A DNA stretch of 64,000 bases from Halosolutus halophilus. Lineage in GTDB: Archaea > Halobacteriota > Halobacteria > Halobacteriales > Natrialbaceae. This document shows, piece by piece, positions 7,159 to 16,732 of the stretch; position 1 is the first letter of the stretch; each line of letters opens with the position of its first letter. The DNA lies in contig NZ_CP094974.1 in assembly GCF_022869805.1 (NCBI RefSeq), positions 1,240,001 to 1,304,000 of the forward strand, given 5' to 3'. The notes under the pieces are model-generated. The model did no database searches, was not told the origin of the DNA, and saw only the letters and a program-made list of their open reading frames with translations. Both the position numbers and the translations under genes were made by a program.

Positions 7159-8274
7159 ATGACCGACGGAGGGCAGGCACAGACCGAGCCTGAGGCAGAC
7201 GACGAGAGCGAGGCAGACGACGAACAGGAGGCCGAAGAAGTCGAAGAAGAGACAGAAGAGGAGGCTGATGAAGCTGAAGAGGAGACCGAAGCAGCCGAGG
7301 AGGAAGCTGAAGAGGAGAGCGAAGAATCGGAGGAAGAGACTGCGGAGGAAGCCGAAGAAGAGGGAGAAGACCAGGCCGAGGAAGAAGCTGAAGAAGCCGA
7401 AGAAGCCGAAGAAGCCGAAGAAGCCGAAGAAGCCGAAGAAGCCGAAGAAGCCGAAGAAGAGGGAGAAGACGAGCCTGAGGAAGCCGAAGAAGAAGCCGAA
7501 GAGGGACTTGACGTAACCGGGGACCTCGTCGAAGACGATCGCGCGGAGGGTCACGCCGACGACGCCGAAACCGTGTACGAGGGTGACGACGCCTCCGGCG
7601 TTTTGCACCTCGATCTCGACGGTCTGTTCTTGGATCTGCTCGGGCTCGAAGTCAACCTGAACCCGGTCACGCTCGACGTTTCGGCCCGGCCCGGCGGGGG
7701 CAATTTACTCGGGAACCTGCTCTCCGCCGTAACAGGGCTACTGGATGGCCCGAGCGCGGTGCTGGACAAGGTAACGTCGCTGCTGAGCAAACCGATGGAG
7801 TTCCTCGGATCGCTGACGGACAAACTCAAGTCGGTACTCGGCAAGCCGAAGGAGTGGCTCGGGTCCCTGTCGGAGAAAGTAAAGAGCGTGCTCAGCAACT
7901 TGCTCGGGAAACCGGGAGCGTTCCTCAGGAGTCTCTTCGGCCGAGGTGAAGCGGAGGATCTCGAAGAAGAAGCGGAGGAAGAACCGGCCGAGGAGGAAGA
8001 ACCGGCCGAGGAGGAAGAACCGGCCGAGGAGGAAGCGGAGGCAGAACCTGGACGGATCGCCTCGGCGGTCCAGTGGGTCCGATCGAAACTGTCGGGTGCG
8101 GCGGGCTGGCTGAAGGAGAAACTCGTCGGTCTCGTTCCCGAGTTGCCGATCGAGGAGGTCATCGCGACGATCGTTCGCAGCGCGATCCGACAACTCCTCG
8201 AGCAACTCGAACCGGAGAGCGAACGCGAGGAAGGGGACACACAGGAGCAAGAGGGCGCACCAGCGGAAGCATAA
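7159..8274 (+). CDS. Acidic Glu-Glu-Ala repeat protein with amphipathic-helix repeats (unknown function)
   Basis: About 371 residues (410 if the upstream in-frame ATG at 7042 is used; that extra stretch has atypical composition, so I prefer 7159). Order of parts: a Glu/Ala low-complexity region with exact EEA repeats; a short segment DLDGLFLDLLGLEVNLNPV leading into GGGNLLGNLLSAVTGLLD, which resembles a motif I recall from many bacterial proteins of unknown function; three amphipathic repeats (KPMEFLGSLTDKLKSVL, KPKEWLGSLSEKVKSVL, KPGAFLRSLF); a second acidic block of EEEPA repeats; and a C-terminal amphipathic helical domain (IASAVQWVRSKLSGAAGWL, then PIEEVIATIVRSAI). No signal peptide is seen. 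It heads a co-directional cluster of similarly acidic proteins; a surface- or membrane-associated structural role is an inference. Confidence 0.72.
   Translation: MTDGGQAQTEPEADDESEADDEQEAEEVEEETEEEADEAEEETEAAEEEAEEESEESEEETAEEAEEEGEDQAEEEAEEAEEAEEAEEAEEAEEAEEAEEEGEDEPEEAEEEAEEGLDVTGDLVEDDRAEGHADDAETVYEGDDASGVLHLDLDGLFLDLLGLEVNLNPVTLDVSARPGGGNLLGNLLSAVTGLLDGPSAVLDKVTSLLSKPMEFLGSLTDKLKSVLGKPKEWLGSLSEKVKSVLSNLLGKPGAFLRSLFGRGEAEDLEEEAEEEPAEEEEPAEEEEPAEEEAEAEPGRIASAVQWVRSKLSGAAGWLKEKLVGLVPELPIEEVIATIVRSAIRQLLEQLEPESEREEGDTQEQEGAPAEA
7381..7452 (+). repeat. 9-bp tandem repeat, (GAAGAAGCC)n encoding EEA
   Basis: One variant unit ending in GCT (7381-7389) is followed by seven perfect GAAGAAGCC units from 7390 to 7452. 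Repeats this exact are prone to slippage in steps of three residues, so copy number may differ between strains without breaking the frame. Confidence 0.95.
7981..8034 (+). repeat. 18-bp tandem repeat, three perfect copies
   Basis: The unit GAACCGGCCGAGGAGGAA occurs three times in a row (7981-7998, 7999-8016, 8017-8034) and encodes EPAEEE repeats in the second acidic block. Nucleotide identity, not only amino-acid similarity, indicates recent duplication. Confidence 0.95.
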
Positions 8275-8276
8275 CC

Positions 8277-8744
8277 ATGAGTCAGGAATCCGAATCGATG
8301 ACCCAGCGGATCGACTACGAATCGATCACCGAGAACATCAACCTCAACGAACTGATCGAGGGAACCCAGTGGGAAGACCAGATCGACGAGGACGAACCCC
8401 TCGGCGAGGCACTCGGTGCGATGATCGGAGCAGTTATCGGCCGAAAGCTCGGCGAGACCCTCGGTCGATCGATCGGCCACCTCGTCGTCGAGGAACTCTT
8501 CGGGAAGAAAGACGAGGCCGAGGCGGACGAGGCGGAAGAAGCTGAGGAGGAAGCGGCGGAAAGCGAGGAAGAAGAGACCGACGAGGCCGAGGAGGAAGCG
8601 GCCGAAGAAGCCGAAGCGGAGACCGAAGACGAGAGTGACGAGGCGGAAGCCGAGGAGGAAGAAGACGCTGCCGACGAGAGCGACGAAACAGCGGCCGAAG
8701 CCGAGGCGGAAGAGGACGACAACGACAGTGATGAGGAGGCCTAA
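8277..8744 (+). CDS. Glycine-zipper protein with acidic tail (first paralogue)
   Basis: A 155-residue protein. Residues 1-40 include INLNELIEGTQWEDQIDEDE. Then residues 43-67 place Gly at 43, 47, 51, 55, 59, 63 and 67, seven glycines with exact four-residue spacing, in the core GRKLGETLGRSIG. From residue 77 onward the protein is nearly pure Glu/Ala/Asp. Glycine zippers pack helices tightly, often in membranes or oligomers; here the hydrophobic part (ALGAMIGAVIG) is short, so a peripheral or oligomeric assembly is as likely as a true transmembrane helix. The ATG at 8277 comes 2 bp after the upstream stop. A clear paralogue with the same zipper core follows. The function is unknown and no database family name comes to mind. 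Confidence 0.75.
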   Translation: MSQESESMTQRIDYESITENINLNELIEGTQWEDQIDEDEPLGEALGAMIGAVIGRKLGETLGRSIGHLVVEELFGKKDEAEADEAEEAEEEAAESEEEETDEAEEEAAEEAEAETEDESDEAEAEEEEDAADESDETAAEAEAEEDDNDSDEEA

Positions 8745-8797
8745 CTCCGTGACAACGCACCGTTCCATCGACGGCCGATCGACGCGAGGTGACGACG

Positions 8798-9571
8798 ATG
8801 AGTAACGAGTCGGGGCTGACGGACGTCGTGACTGAAGAGGTCACGAACCAGGTCGGAATCTCCGAACTGCTCGGCGACGGCAACCTCGAAGACGAGATCG
8901 ACGGCGACGAGATCGGGGCCGCAGTCGGTCGCAAGTTCGGCGAGCAGATCGGCCGGGAACTTGGCGGCTCGATCGGCCGCGAGGTGCACGAGGCGCTCGC
9001 CAGGGGAGTCGAGGAGGGAAAGAGCCTCTCGGAACTCCGATCCGACGTCACGTCGGGGGTCCGAGACGGGGTCGGCGACGCACTGGACGAAATCGGCGGG
9101 CGGGAGGCCCTCGAATCGCTAGCCGGGTCGGCCGCCGACGGGGGCCGGCTGGGAGGGCTGCTCGATCGAGACGAGTCAGCGGGGGAGCAGGAGGTCGAGG
9201 ATGAGGAAGAAGCGGAGGAAGACGAAGCGACCGAAGATGAGGAAGAAACGGAGGAGGACGAAGCGAGCGAAGACGAGGAAGAACCGTCGGAAGGCGAGGA
9301 GTCGGCAGACGAGGCGGACAAAGCCGAACCCGATTCCGAACCGTCGGCCGAAGACCTCGAAGATCTCAGGCGGGAAACGCTTTCGGACTTCCTCGGGGTG
9401 ATGTCCTACCAGGACCTCCAGTCGATCGCCAAGGACGTCGACGTCAAGGCGAACCTCAGCCGGGAGGAGATGACGGACGAGATCATCGAGACGGTGTCGG
9501 GCAAGGAGGACGAGTCGGAAGGCACCGATGGGGAATCGGCGGACGATGAGGCGACACAGGAAGCGGAGTAA
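8798..9571 (+). CDS. Glycine-zipper protein with acidic linker and SAP/Rho-N-like C-terminus (second paralogue)
   Basis: A 257-residue protein paralogous to the preceding one: VGISELLGDGNLEDEIDGDE precedes a zipper with Gly at residues 40, 44, 48, 52, 56 and 60 (core GRKFGEQIGRELGGSIG). A helical segment EVHEALARGVEEGKSLSEL follows, then a Glu/Asp-rich linker, then a compact C-terminal module MSYQDLQSIAKDVDVKANL with SREEMTDEIIETVS, which looks like the helix-extension-helix of SAP or Rho N-terminal domains that bind nucleic acid. The ATG at 8798 is chosen because GAGGTGA at 8785-8791 is a good Shine-Dalgarno; a GTG at 8789 lies inside that site. The combination of zipper, acidic spacer and possible nucleic-acid-binding module is unusual. 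Function unknown. Confidence 0.75.
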   Translation: MSNESGLTDVVTEEVTNQVGISELLGDGNLEDEIDGDEIGAAVGRKFGEQIGRELGGSIGREVHEALARGVEEGKSLSELRSDVTSGVRDGVGDALDEIGGREALESLAGSAADGGRLGGLLDRDESAGEQEVEDEEEAEEDEATEDEEETEEDEASEDEEEPSEGEESADEADKAEPDSEPSAEDLEDLRRETLSDFLGVMSYQDLQSIAKDVDVKANLSREEMTDEIIETVSGKEDESEGTDGESADDEATQEAE

Positions 9572-9618
9572 GCACTGCATTCGACTGCGAGCGTCGCGCG
9601 ACGGAACCCAACGAACAC

Positions 9619-10458
9619 ATGAGCGAAAATCTTACCGAACGAGTCGACGAACTGCTGGCCGAGGCCGACGCCGCGAGCGGGGCCGCCCTCTCTCACGAGT
9701 CCGATGGCGCCGACTCGTCAGGCGAACCGTCGCTCGGCGAGACGGCCCGGGAAGCGAGCGATCTCGTCGAATCGACCGACCCGCAGGAACTGCTCGCCGC
9801 GGTCGGCCTCGACACGCTTCCCGACGGGTCCGAACCGGACACGATCCCCGAAGCGATCGCGCGCGGGGATCCTGAGCAGGTGGACGATCTCAAGCGGTTG
9901 TTGAATCTCGCAAACCTCGCCGATCGGTCCGACGACGGTGGCCTCGACGACGCAGTCGGGAGTCTCAAGGAGTCGATCGAGACGGGGGGCGGGACGGCGG
10001 AGTCGTCCGAGAGCGAGGACGGGGCAGCATCCAGCGACGAAGCCGGGGCAGGGGCGGACTCCGACGAAGCCGAGTCCGAGGACGCGGAGTCTGGTGGCCT
10101 CGAAGACCGGGTACGATCGTCCCTGTCCGATCGGGTGGCCGACTTCGGCGACGACGTCTCGTCGCTCCAGGAGCAACTGAAAGCGGCGGCTACCGACGCG
10201 ACTGGCGACGGTACGGCAGGGGACGACGAGGCGGATGAAGACGCGGCGGCCGACGACGAAACGGGAGGAGAGTCGGCCGAAGCGGACGACGCCGAGGACG
10301 AGGAAACGGCGGACGAGGACGGCCTTCTCGGCGGGGAACAGGACCTGCGGAGCGGTCCGAGCGAGTCCTCGAGACACTCCACGATGGCACCGCCACCGTC
10401 CGAGCGAGCGGACATGCGCGCCGTCAGGCGATACTCGACGATGCCGGACAAGAACTGA
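9619..10458 (+). CDS. Acidic Ser/Asp/Glu-rich protein of the glycine-zipper cluster
   Basis: A 279-residue protein starting MSENLTERVDELLAEADAAS. A structured N-terminal half (ETAREASDLVESTDPQELL, TLPDGSEPDTIPEAIARGD, then DDLKRLLNLANLADRS, GGLDDAVGSLKESIE) is followed by a long Ser/Asp/Glu/Ala linker interrupted by one amphipathic segment (DRVRSSLSDRVADFGDDVSS, LQEQLKAAA), and ends in a short basic tail SERADMRAVRRYSTMPDKN. It has no zipper but shares the acidic architecture and follows the zipper genes after 47 bp, so it is probably in the same operon. The basic terminal tail contrasts with the acidic body and might be an interaction tag. I cannot assign a function. Confidence 0.7.
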   Translation: MSENLTERVDELLAEADAASGAALSHESDGADSSGEPSLGETAREASDLVESTDPQELLAAVGLDTLPDGSEPDTIPEAIARGDPEQVDDLKRLLNLANLADRSDDGGLDDAVGSLKESIETGGGTAESSESEDGAASSDEAGAGADSDEAESEDAESGGLEDRVRSSLSDRVADFGDDVSSLQEQLKAAATDATGDGTAGDDEADEDAAADDETGGESAEADDAEDEETADEDGLLGGEQDLRSGPSESSRHSTMAPPPSERADMRAVRRYSTMPDKN

Positions 10459-10575
10459 CGGGCGCGTCAACGGCGGCGACGGACGCCCTCGATTCCGACG
10501 GAACGGTGGCCTGGCGGTCGAGGATCTCCTCGGTCGCCGAGACCCGATCGCGACGGCAGGATAGCGCGCGCTGAA

Positions 10576-10584
10576 GCCTTATCG
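10576..10584 (+). promoter_or_regulatory. TATA box of the 10607 gene
   Basis: GCCTTATCG is centred about 27 bp before the ATG at 10607, the spacing for a leaderless haloarchaeal mRNA. It suggests that this gene has its own promoter rather than depending on the acidic cluster upstream. Confidence 0.5.
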
Positions 10585-10606
10585 GCCCGTCGATCGTGGC
10601 ACCCCT

Positions 10607-11083
10607 ATGTCGAGACACATCAGCGAGAAACAGGTCCGCGACTGGCTGGACGACACGGCTATCAAGGACGTCACGCGCCACGCGGACGAGGATACCGCGT
10701 TCAACTTCCAGATCGAACTCTCGCGGCTGCCGGTACACGTGATCCAAGAGGAGCCGTTCGGACCGATTCGGATCGTCGGTCGGAGCGGGTTCGACACCGA
10801 TCGAGCGAAGGATCTGCTCCGGGACGATCGACGACGGAGCGAATTACTGGAGTACGTCGGGCCGATGCTCGCGTCGACGCCCGGGTTCTACACGTTCCTC
10901 GACCCTGAGGGAGCCGCCTGTCAGTTACGGGACGCGGAGACGATACAGGTCGAGTACCGGGTCTATCCCGACGGGGCGAGTCAGCAGCGGTTGATGGACG
11001 GCGTCATGTCGATCGCGACGAGCATGCGGTACGTCCAGAACGTCGTTGCGGCAGTGTCAGCGGGCGAGGAAATCGACGATTAG
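10607..11083 (+). CDS. Conserved archaeal protein, possibly DUF2299-like
   Basis: A 158-residue protein, much less acidic than its neighbours: HISEKQVRDWLDDTAIK, then NFQIELSRLPVHVIQEEPFG, PIRIVGRSGFDTDRAK, a mid-section ELLEYVGPMLASTPGFYTFL and a C-terminal helix. The alternation of an N-terminal helix, a beta-sheet and helices resembles YbjN or type-III-chaperone-like folds, and the sequence is reminiscent of the archaeal DUF2299 family; I am not certain of that name. A leaderless promoter lies upstream. A chaperone-like fold next to sticky amphipathic proteins would make sense, but this is inference from context. Confidence 0.65.
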   Translation: MSRHISEKQVRDWLDDTAIKDVTRHADEDTAFNFQIELSRLPVHVIQEEPFGPIRIVGRSGFDTDRAKDLLRDDRRRSELLEYVGPMLASTPGFYTFLDPEGAACQLRDAETIQVEYRVYPDGASQQRLMDGVMSIATSMRYVQNVVAAVSAGEEIDD

Positions 11084-11149
11084 GGAACTGACCGGCCGGG
11101 GCGAGCGCAGGACTACTGGCTCGTTGCAGGTCCCACGAGTGGGTATGTG

Positions 11150-11157
11150 TCTTTAGT
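11150..11157 (+). promoter_or_regulatory. TATA box of the 11180 Usp gene
   Basis: TCTTTAGT is centred 26-27 bp before the ATG at 11180, consistent with a leaderless transcript and with choosing 11180 instead of the GTG-type start at 11147, which would lie upstream of the box. Confidence 0.55.
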
Positions 11158-11179
11158 GTCGGGCCCCCTATCGTCGCGT

Positions 11180-11605
11180 ATGTACGACGCGATCCTCGTC
11201 GCCACTGACGGCAGCGACGCCGCGATGGACGCGACCGAGCACGCGATCGAACTCGCGACCCGGTTCGATGCCTCGCTGTCCGGCATCGCCGTCGTCGAGA
11301 CCCGGACGGCCTACGACAACGCGATCGTCGATCCCGACGAGGCCGAACGCGCGCTTCGCGAGCAGGCCGAGGAATCGATCGAGGCCGTCGAATCCGCCGC
11401 CAGCGACGCCGGAATCCCCGTCGAGACGACGATCCGATCGGGCGTTCCCCACGAGGAGATCGTCGCGTATGCGAGCGAGCGCGACGTCGACGTCATCGTC
11501 GTGGGTGCGGAGGGGCGATCGAACCTCAGACGAGCGCTGCTCGGGAGCACCGTCGACGGCGTCGTCAGATTCGCCGATCGGCCGGTCCTCGTCGTCGGAA
11601 CCTGA
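11180..11605 (+). CDS. Universal stress protein, UspA family
   Basis: A 141-residue single Usp domain. It starts MYDAILVATDGSDAAMDA, the classic first strand and Asp-containing loop, and ends with the nucleotide-binding signature VVGAEGRSNLRRALLGSTV followed by VVRFADRPVLVVGT (the G-x2-G-x9-G-S/T pattern), so ATP binding is likely. The open frame extends 11 codons upstream, but the TATA-box position and the family N-terminus favour 11180. Usp proteins bind nucleotides and modulate responses to starvation or stress. The next gene is a divergent second Usp-like protein, and five Usp loci occur in this window. Confidence 0.9.
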   Translation: MYDAILVATDGSDAAMDATEHAIELATRFDASLSGIAVVETRTAYDNAIVDPDEAERALREQAEESIEAVESAASDAGIPVETTIRSGVPHEEIVAYASERDVDVIVVGAEGRSNLRRALLGSTVDGVVRFADRPVLVVGT

Positions 11606-11650
11606 GAACCCGTTCCGGGTTCATACATTCGTTCGAGAAGAGAAGGGCGA

Positions 11651-11659
11651 ACATTTACC
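11651..11659 (+). promoter_or_regulatory. TATA box of the 11684 gene
   Basis: ACATTTACC is centred 29 bp before the ATG at 11684, a leaderless arrangement separate from the preceding Usp gene. Confidence 0.5.
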
Positions 11660-11683
11660 ACCGCCCTCGTACGAGATAGCGCC

Positions 11684-12184
11684 ATGACACTCCTCGTCCC
11701 TTTCGACGGATCGGAACTCGCGACGAACGCACTCGAGAAAGCGTCGACCTTCGGCGATCTGCTGGACGAAGACGTCGTCGTGCTGACGGTGATCCCCGAC
11801 GACGCGGACTACGCCGTGGACCGTGGCTGGATCACCCAGGGTGAACCGTTCGATTCGGAACGGATCGCCGCGGGGATCCAGACGCGTGCCAGCGAGGTCG
11901 CACCGGAGGCGTCGTTCCGGGTCGAACGGGTCAGTTCCGACGAACCGACGGCGACGGCGACGACGAACGTCGTTCGGGAGATCCGTCGCATCGCCGCCGA
12001 AGTCGAGGCGTCCGTCGTGTTCATCGGGTCGGAGAACGCCGGGTCGGTGATCGCACCGCAGTCGAGCGTCGGAAGCCCGGTCGCGAACGACCACCGCTAC
12101 GACGTCTACGTCGTTCGCCACCCCACTGCCGAGGTCGATCCGGAGGAGATTTCCGACGTCGACTCGACGACGGATCCGTTCTAA
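11684..12184 (+). CDS. Divergent universal stress family protein
   Basis: A 166-residue Usp-fold protein: MTLLVPFDGSELATNALEKA opens the domain, and VVREIRRIAAEVEASVVFIG is the late helix-strand. The ATP-binding G-x2-G-x9-G-S signature is not intact: the loop reads SENAGSVIAPQSSVGSPVA, with the spacing altered. It may therefore bind a different ligand or none. An acidic C-terminal tail (EVDPEEISDVDSTTDPF) follows. The gene is downstream of a canonical Usp gene but has its own promoter; the pair may form heterodimers, which is inference. Confidence 0.78.
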   Translation: MTLLVPFDGSELATNALEKASTFGDLLDEDVVVLTVIPDDADYAVDRGWITQGEPFDSERIAAGIQTRASEVAPEASFRVERVSSDEPTATATTNVVREIRRIAAEVEASVVFIGSENAGSVIAPQSSVGSPVANDHRYDVYVVRHPTAEVDPEEISDVDSTTDPF

Positions 12185-12353
12185 CCCGGTGCGGGACGGT
12201 CAGACGCGACAGATGAGTCAGTTCTCACGATCGTTCAAGGTTCCGCGGCGACGCGGCCGACGCTCGACGATTCTAGATCGGCAAACGCGGTCCCGATCAG
12301 TCGGGGGCGACCGTCGCTCACCTCGACCGCCGATTTTCGGACCGCTGGAGGAA

Positions 12354-12362
12354 CGTTTATTC
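12354..12362 (+). promoter_or_regulatory. TATA-like element of the first acs gene
   Basis: CGTTTATTC is centred about 33 bp before the ATG at 12391, close to leaderless spacing. Confidence 0.45.
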
Positions 12363-12390
12363 GTCTGACTGTCCTCGATTCGTACGACAC

Positions 12391-14382
<1,992 letters not shown>

Positions 14383-14518
14383 TCCCGTTTCGCCGTTTCA
14401 ACAGTTACGAAACGAGACGCCGGTCATCGTCCGCCACCGAATTCGCAGAGATCCCGAAATCGTCGACGGCAGGCGATACAGTTATGTTCGCGTCGCCAGA
14501 AGAGGCGAACCGGACGCC

Positions 14519-16732
14519 ATGAGTCTCGAGGGGACTACGGGGGTGATTCTCGGGCGGCGAGAGTACGAGTCTCTCCTGAACGCCGCGGAAACGTACCGCG
14601 AGGCGCTGGTGATTCGGCTCTGTGGGGACGCCGGGCTCCGGCCGGCCGAGCTGACGCGGGTTACGATCGACGACGTCGAGCAGGTGCGGATCGATCCGCC
14701 ACGGTACCTGATACGGGTACCAACCGGTGACGGTGACAGGGGCCGAACTGCATACCTTCCGACCCGCGTCGAACGCGAACTCCGGCGCTACGCCCGCAGT
14801 AACGGCCTCTCGACCGACGATCCGATCTTCACCGTTACGCCCCGTCGGCTCCAGATGCTGGTCTCGGACGTCGCCGATCGCGCGAGCGACCTGTTCGACG
14901 ACCCCGACCTCGCCCACGTCTCCACGAGCGACCTTCGGCAGTACTTTGCGCGGACCGCGCTGGTCGACCACGACGTCAACCCGCGGGTCGTCAAAACCGT
15001 CGGCGGCTGGCGCAGCTTCGAAGCCCTCGAGTCCTATCTACCCGAGCCGACGGACACCGAGATCGTCGACGCGTTCGACGCCGTCGAGGGGGCGACCGGT
15101 CCTCGCGCCGGCGATCACCAGCCCGGTCCTGCGGTGAGCGACGACAGCGTCGTCCGACTGTTGCTGGCCGCCAGCGATCGGTACGCGCTCGTCCGCCTCG
15201 ACGCGGACGGTTACGTCGAACAGTGGAACCGTAGCGCGGCCGCGATGTTCGGGTACCGGGCCGGCGAGATAGTCGGCACCCACGTCTCGGCGTTCTACAC
15301 CGACGAGGCCGTCGAAGACGGCGTTCCCGAACGGACGCTCTCGACTGCGCTCGACGAATCCGGCTGCGAAACCGACGGCTGGCGGGTTCACAAGGACGGA
15401 TCCCAGTTCCGAGCGACCGAAGTCGTCTCGCCGCTACGAGACGACCAGGGCCACCACCGCGGGTTCGCCGTCTTCGTCCGCGACGTGACGGCCGCCCACG
15501 AGGAACTCGAGTCCGTTCGCGAGCAACGGGACGAACTCGATCGGCTCTATGCAGTCTCCCGGCGACACCGACACGTGACCGACGCGTTGCTCGAGTCGAC
15601 CGACCACGAGGAAGTCGAGACGGCGACGTGTACCGCACTCACCGAGGGCGAGGCCTACGAGTTCGCCTGGATCGATCGGGCGACCATCTCGGATCGCCGC
15701 CGGGAGTGGCGCGCGTCCAGCGGTATCGCCCCCGGCGCGGTCGAACGAGTCGTGCCGGACGAGTGGCGTACGGACGGTTCGGCTGGCGCGCTCGAGCGTT
15801 CGGAATCGGCAGCCGACGTCCGGCCCGAAGACGGAACGCTGACGGTCGCGGAAGACGTCACGGCGACGCTCGACGACGACGTGTTCGAGGGAGCCATCGC
15901 GAAAGTCCCGCTCGCATACGGCGATACCGTCTACGGGACGCTCTCGGTGGCGACCGAGCGCACGGGCGCGTTCGAGGACGACGAACGGGCGTGGCTCGCG
16001 ACGATCGGCCATCAGATCGGCTACGCGATCGCCGCCATCCGGCGGCGGAACCTCCTGCTGTCCGATCGGGTGGTCGAACTCGAGGTCGCCTGTCGCGACG
16101 ATCGATCGTTCTTCGTCGACGCCTCGCGCCGGCTCGATTGCCGGTTCGAACTCGATTCGCTGGTTCCGATCGGGGAGTCGACACAGCTCTACTACGTCCG
16201 GCTCGAGGGGGCGTCGCCGGCCGACGTCTTCGACCTCGCCGACGCTGCCCCAGGAATCGAGGACTGTCGGTTGGTCGAAACCGACGAGGAGGGGTGGCGC
16301 GTCGAGTTCGTCATCGAGGGCTCCTGTCCGATCGTCACGCTGACCGAGTACGGCGTTACCGTCCACGAGGCGGTCTTCGAGACCGGTTCGGCGACGATTA
16401 CCGGCGACTGTGCTGCCGACGCCGACCTCCGGACGATCCTCGACGGGCTTCGCTCCGCGTTCCCGAACTCCGAACTGCAGGGAAAACGCGAGGCCGAACG
16501 GACCGTCCAGACCGCTCGCGAGTTTCGGGAGGGTCTCGAGGATCGGCTGACGGACCGCCAGGAGGCCGCACTTCGGGCGGCCTACTTCGGCGGCTACTAC
16601 GACTGGCCCCGAGAGAGTACGGCCGAGGAAGTCGCCGACGCGATGGGGGTTTCCTCGCCGACGCTCCACAACCATTTGCGGAAGGGCCAACACGAGTTGC
16701 TCCGAACGTTCTTCGACGATCCGGACGGGTAG
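14519..16732 (+). CDS. Bacterio-opsin-activator-like regulator: integrase-like domain, PAS, GAF, HTH_10
   Basis: A 737-residue multidomain regulator. Residues 10-185 resemble a tyrosine-recombinase catalytic domain, with GDAGLRPAELTRV (Arg41), STSDLRQYFAR (Arg140, with the box-II His replaced by Ser137), GGWRS (Trp164) and Tyr173 in ESYLPEPT. A PAS domain follows at about 200-310 (RLDADGYVEQWNRSAAAMFG, then VFVRDVTAAHEEL), a GAF domain at about 345-500 (IGHQIGYAIAAIRRRN at its end), a strand-rich Bat region, and a C-terminal HTH_10 at about 690-737 (LTDRQEAALRAAYFGGYYDW, STAEEVADAMGVSSPTLHNH). In this family HTH_10 binds DNA and PAS/GAF sense redox or small molecules. Its place between two acs genes suggests control of acetate metabolism, which is inference. 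Confidence 0.88.
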   Translation: MSLEGTTGVILGRREYESLLNAAETYREALVIRLCGDAGLRPAELTRVTIDDVEQVRIDPPRYLIRVPTGDGDRGRTAYLPTRVERELRRYARSNGLSTDDPIFTVTPRRLQMLVSDVADRASDLFDDPDLAHVSTSDLRQYFARTALVDHDVNPRVVKTVGGWRSFEALESYLPEPTDTEIVDAFDAVEGATGPRAGDHQPGPAVSDDSVVRLLLAASDRYALVRLDADGYVEQWNRSAAAMFGYRAGEIVGTHVSAFYTDEAVEDGVPERTLSTALDESGCETDGWRVHKDGSQFRATEVVSPLRDDQGHHRGFAVFVRDVTAAHEELESVREQRDELDRLYAVSRRHRHVTDALLESTDHEEVETATCTALTEGEAYEFAWIDRATISDRRREWRASSGIAPGAVERVVPDEWRTDGSAGALERSESAADVRPEDGTLTVAEDVTATLDDDVFEGAIAKVPLAYGDTVYGTLSVATERTGAFEDDERAWLATIGHQIGYAIAAIRRRNLLLSDRVVELEVACRDDRSFFVDASRRLDCRFELDSLVPIGESTQLYYVRLEGASPADVFDLADAAPGIEDCRLVETDEEGWRVEFVIEGSCPIVTLTEYGVTVHEAVFETGSATITGDCAADADLRTILDGLRSAFPNSELQGKREAERTVQTAREFREGLEDRLTDRQEAALRAAYFGGYYDWPRESTAEEVADAMGVSSPTLHNHLRKGQHELLRTFFDDPDG

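Noticed and set aside
7381-7452. Short direct repeats considered as a CRISPR array
   Set aside because: The unit is 9 bp without spacers and is in-frame coding sequence, not a CRISPR repeat.
7054-7608. Minus-strand open frame rich in Phe and Leu opposite the EEA repeats
   Set aside because: It is the mirror of the acidic repeats (GAA/GAG codons read as TTC/CTC) and has the improbable composition expected for that.
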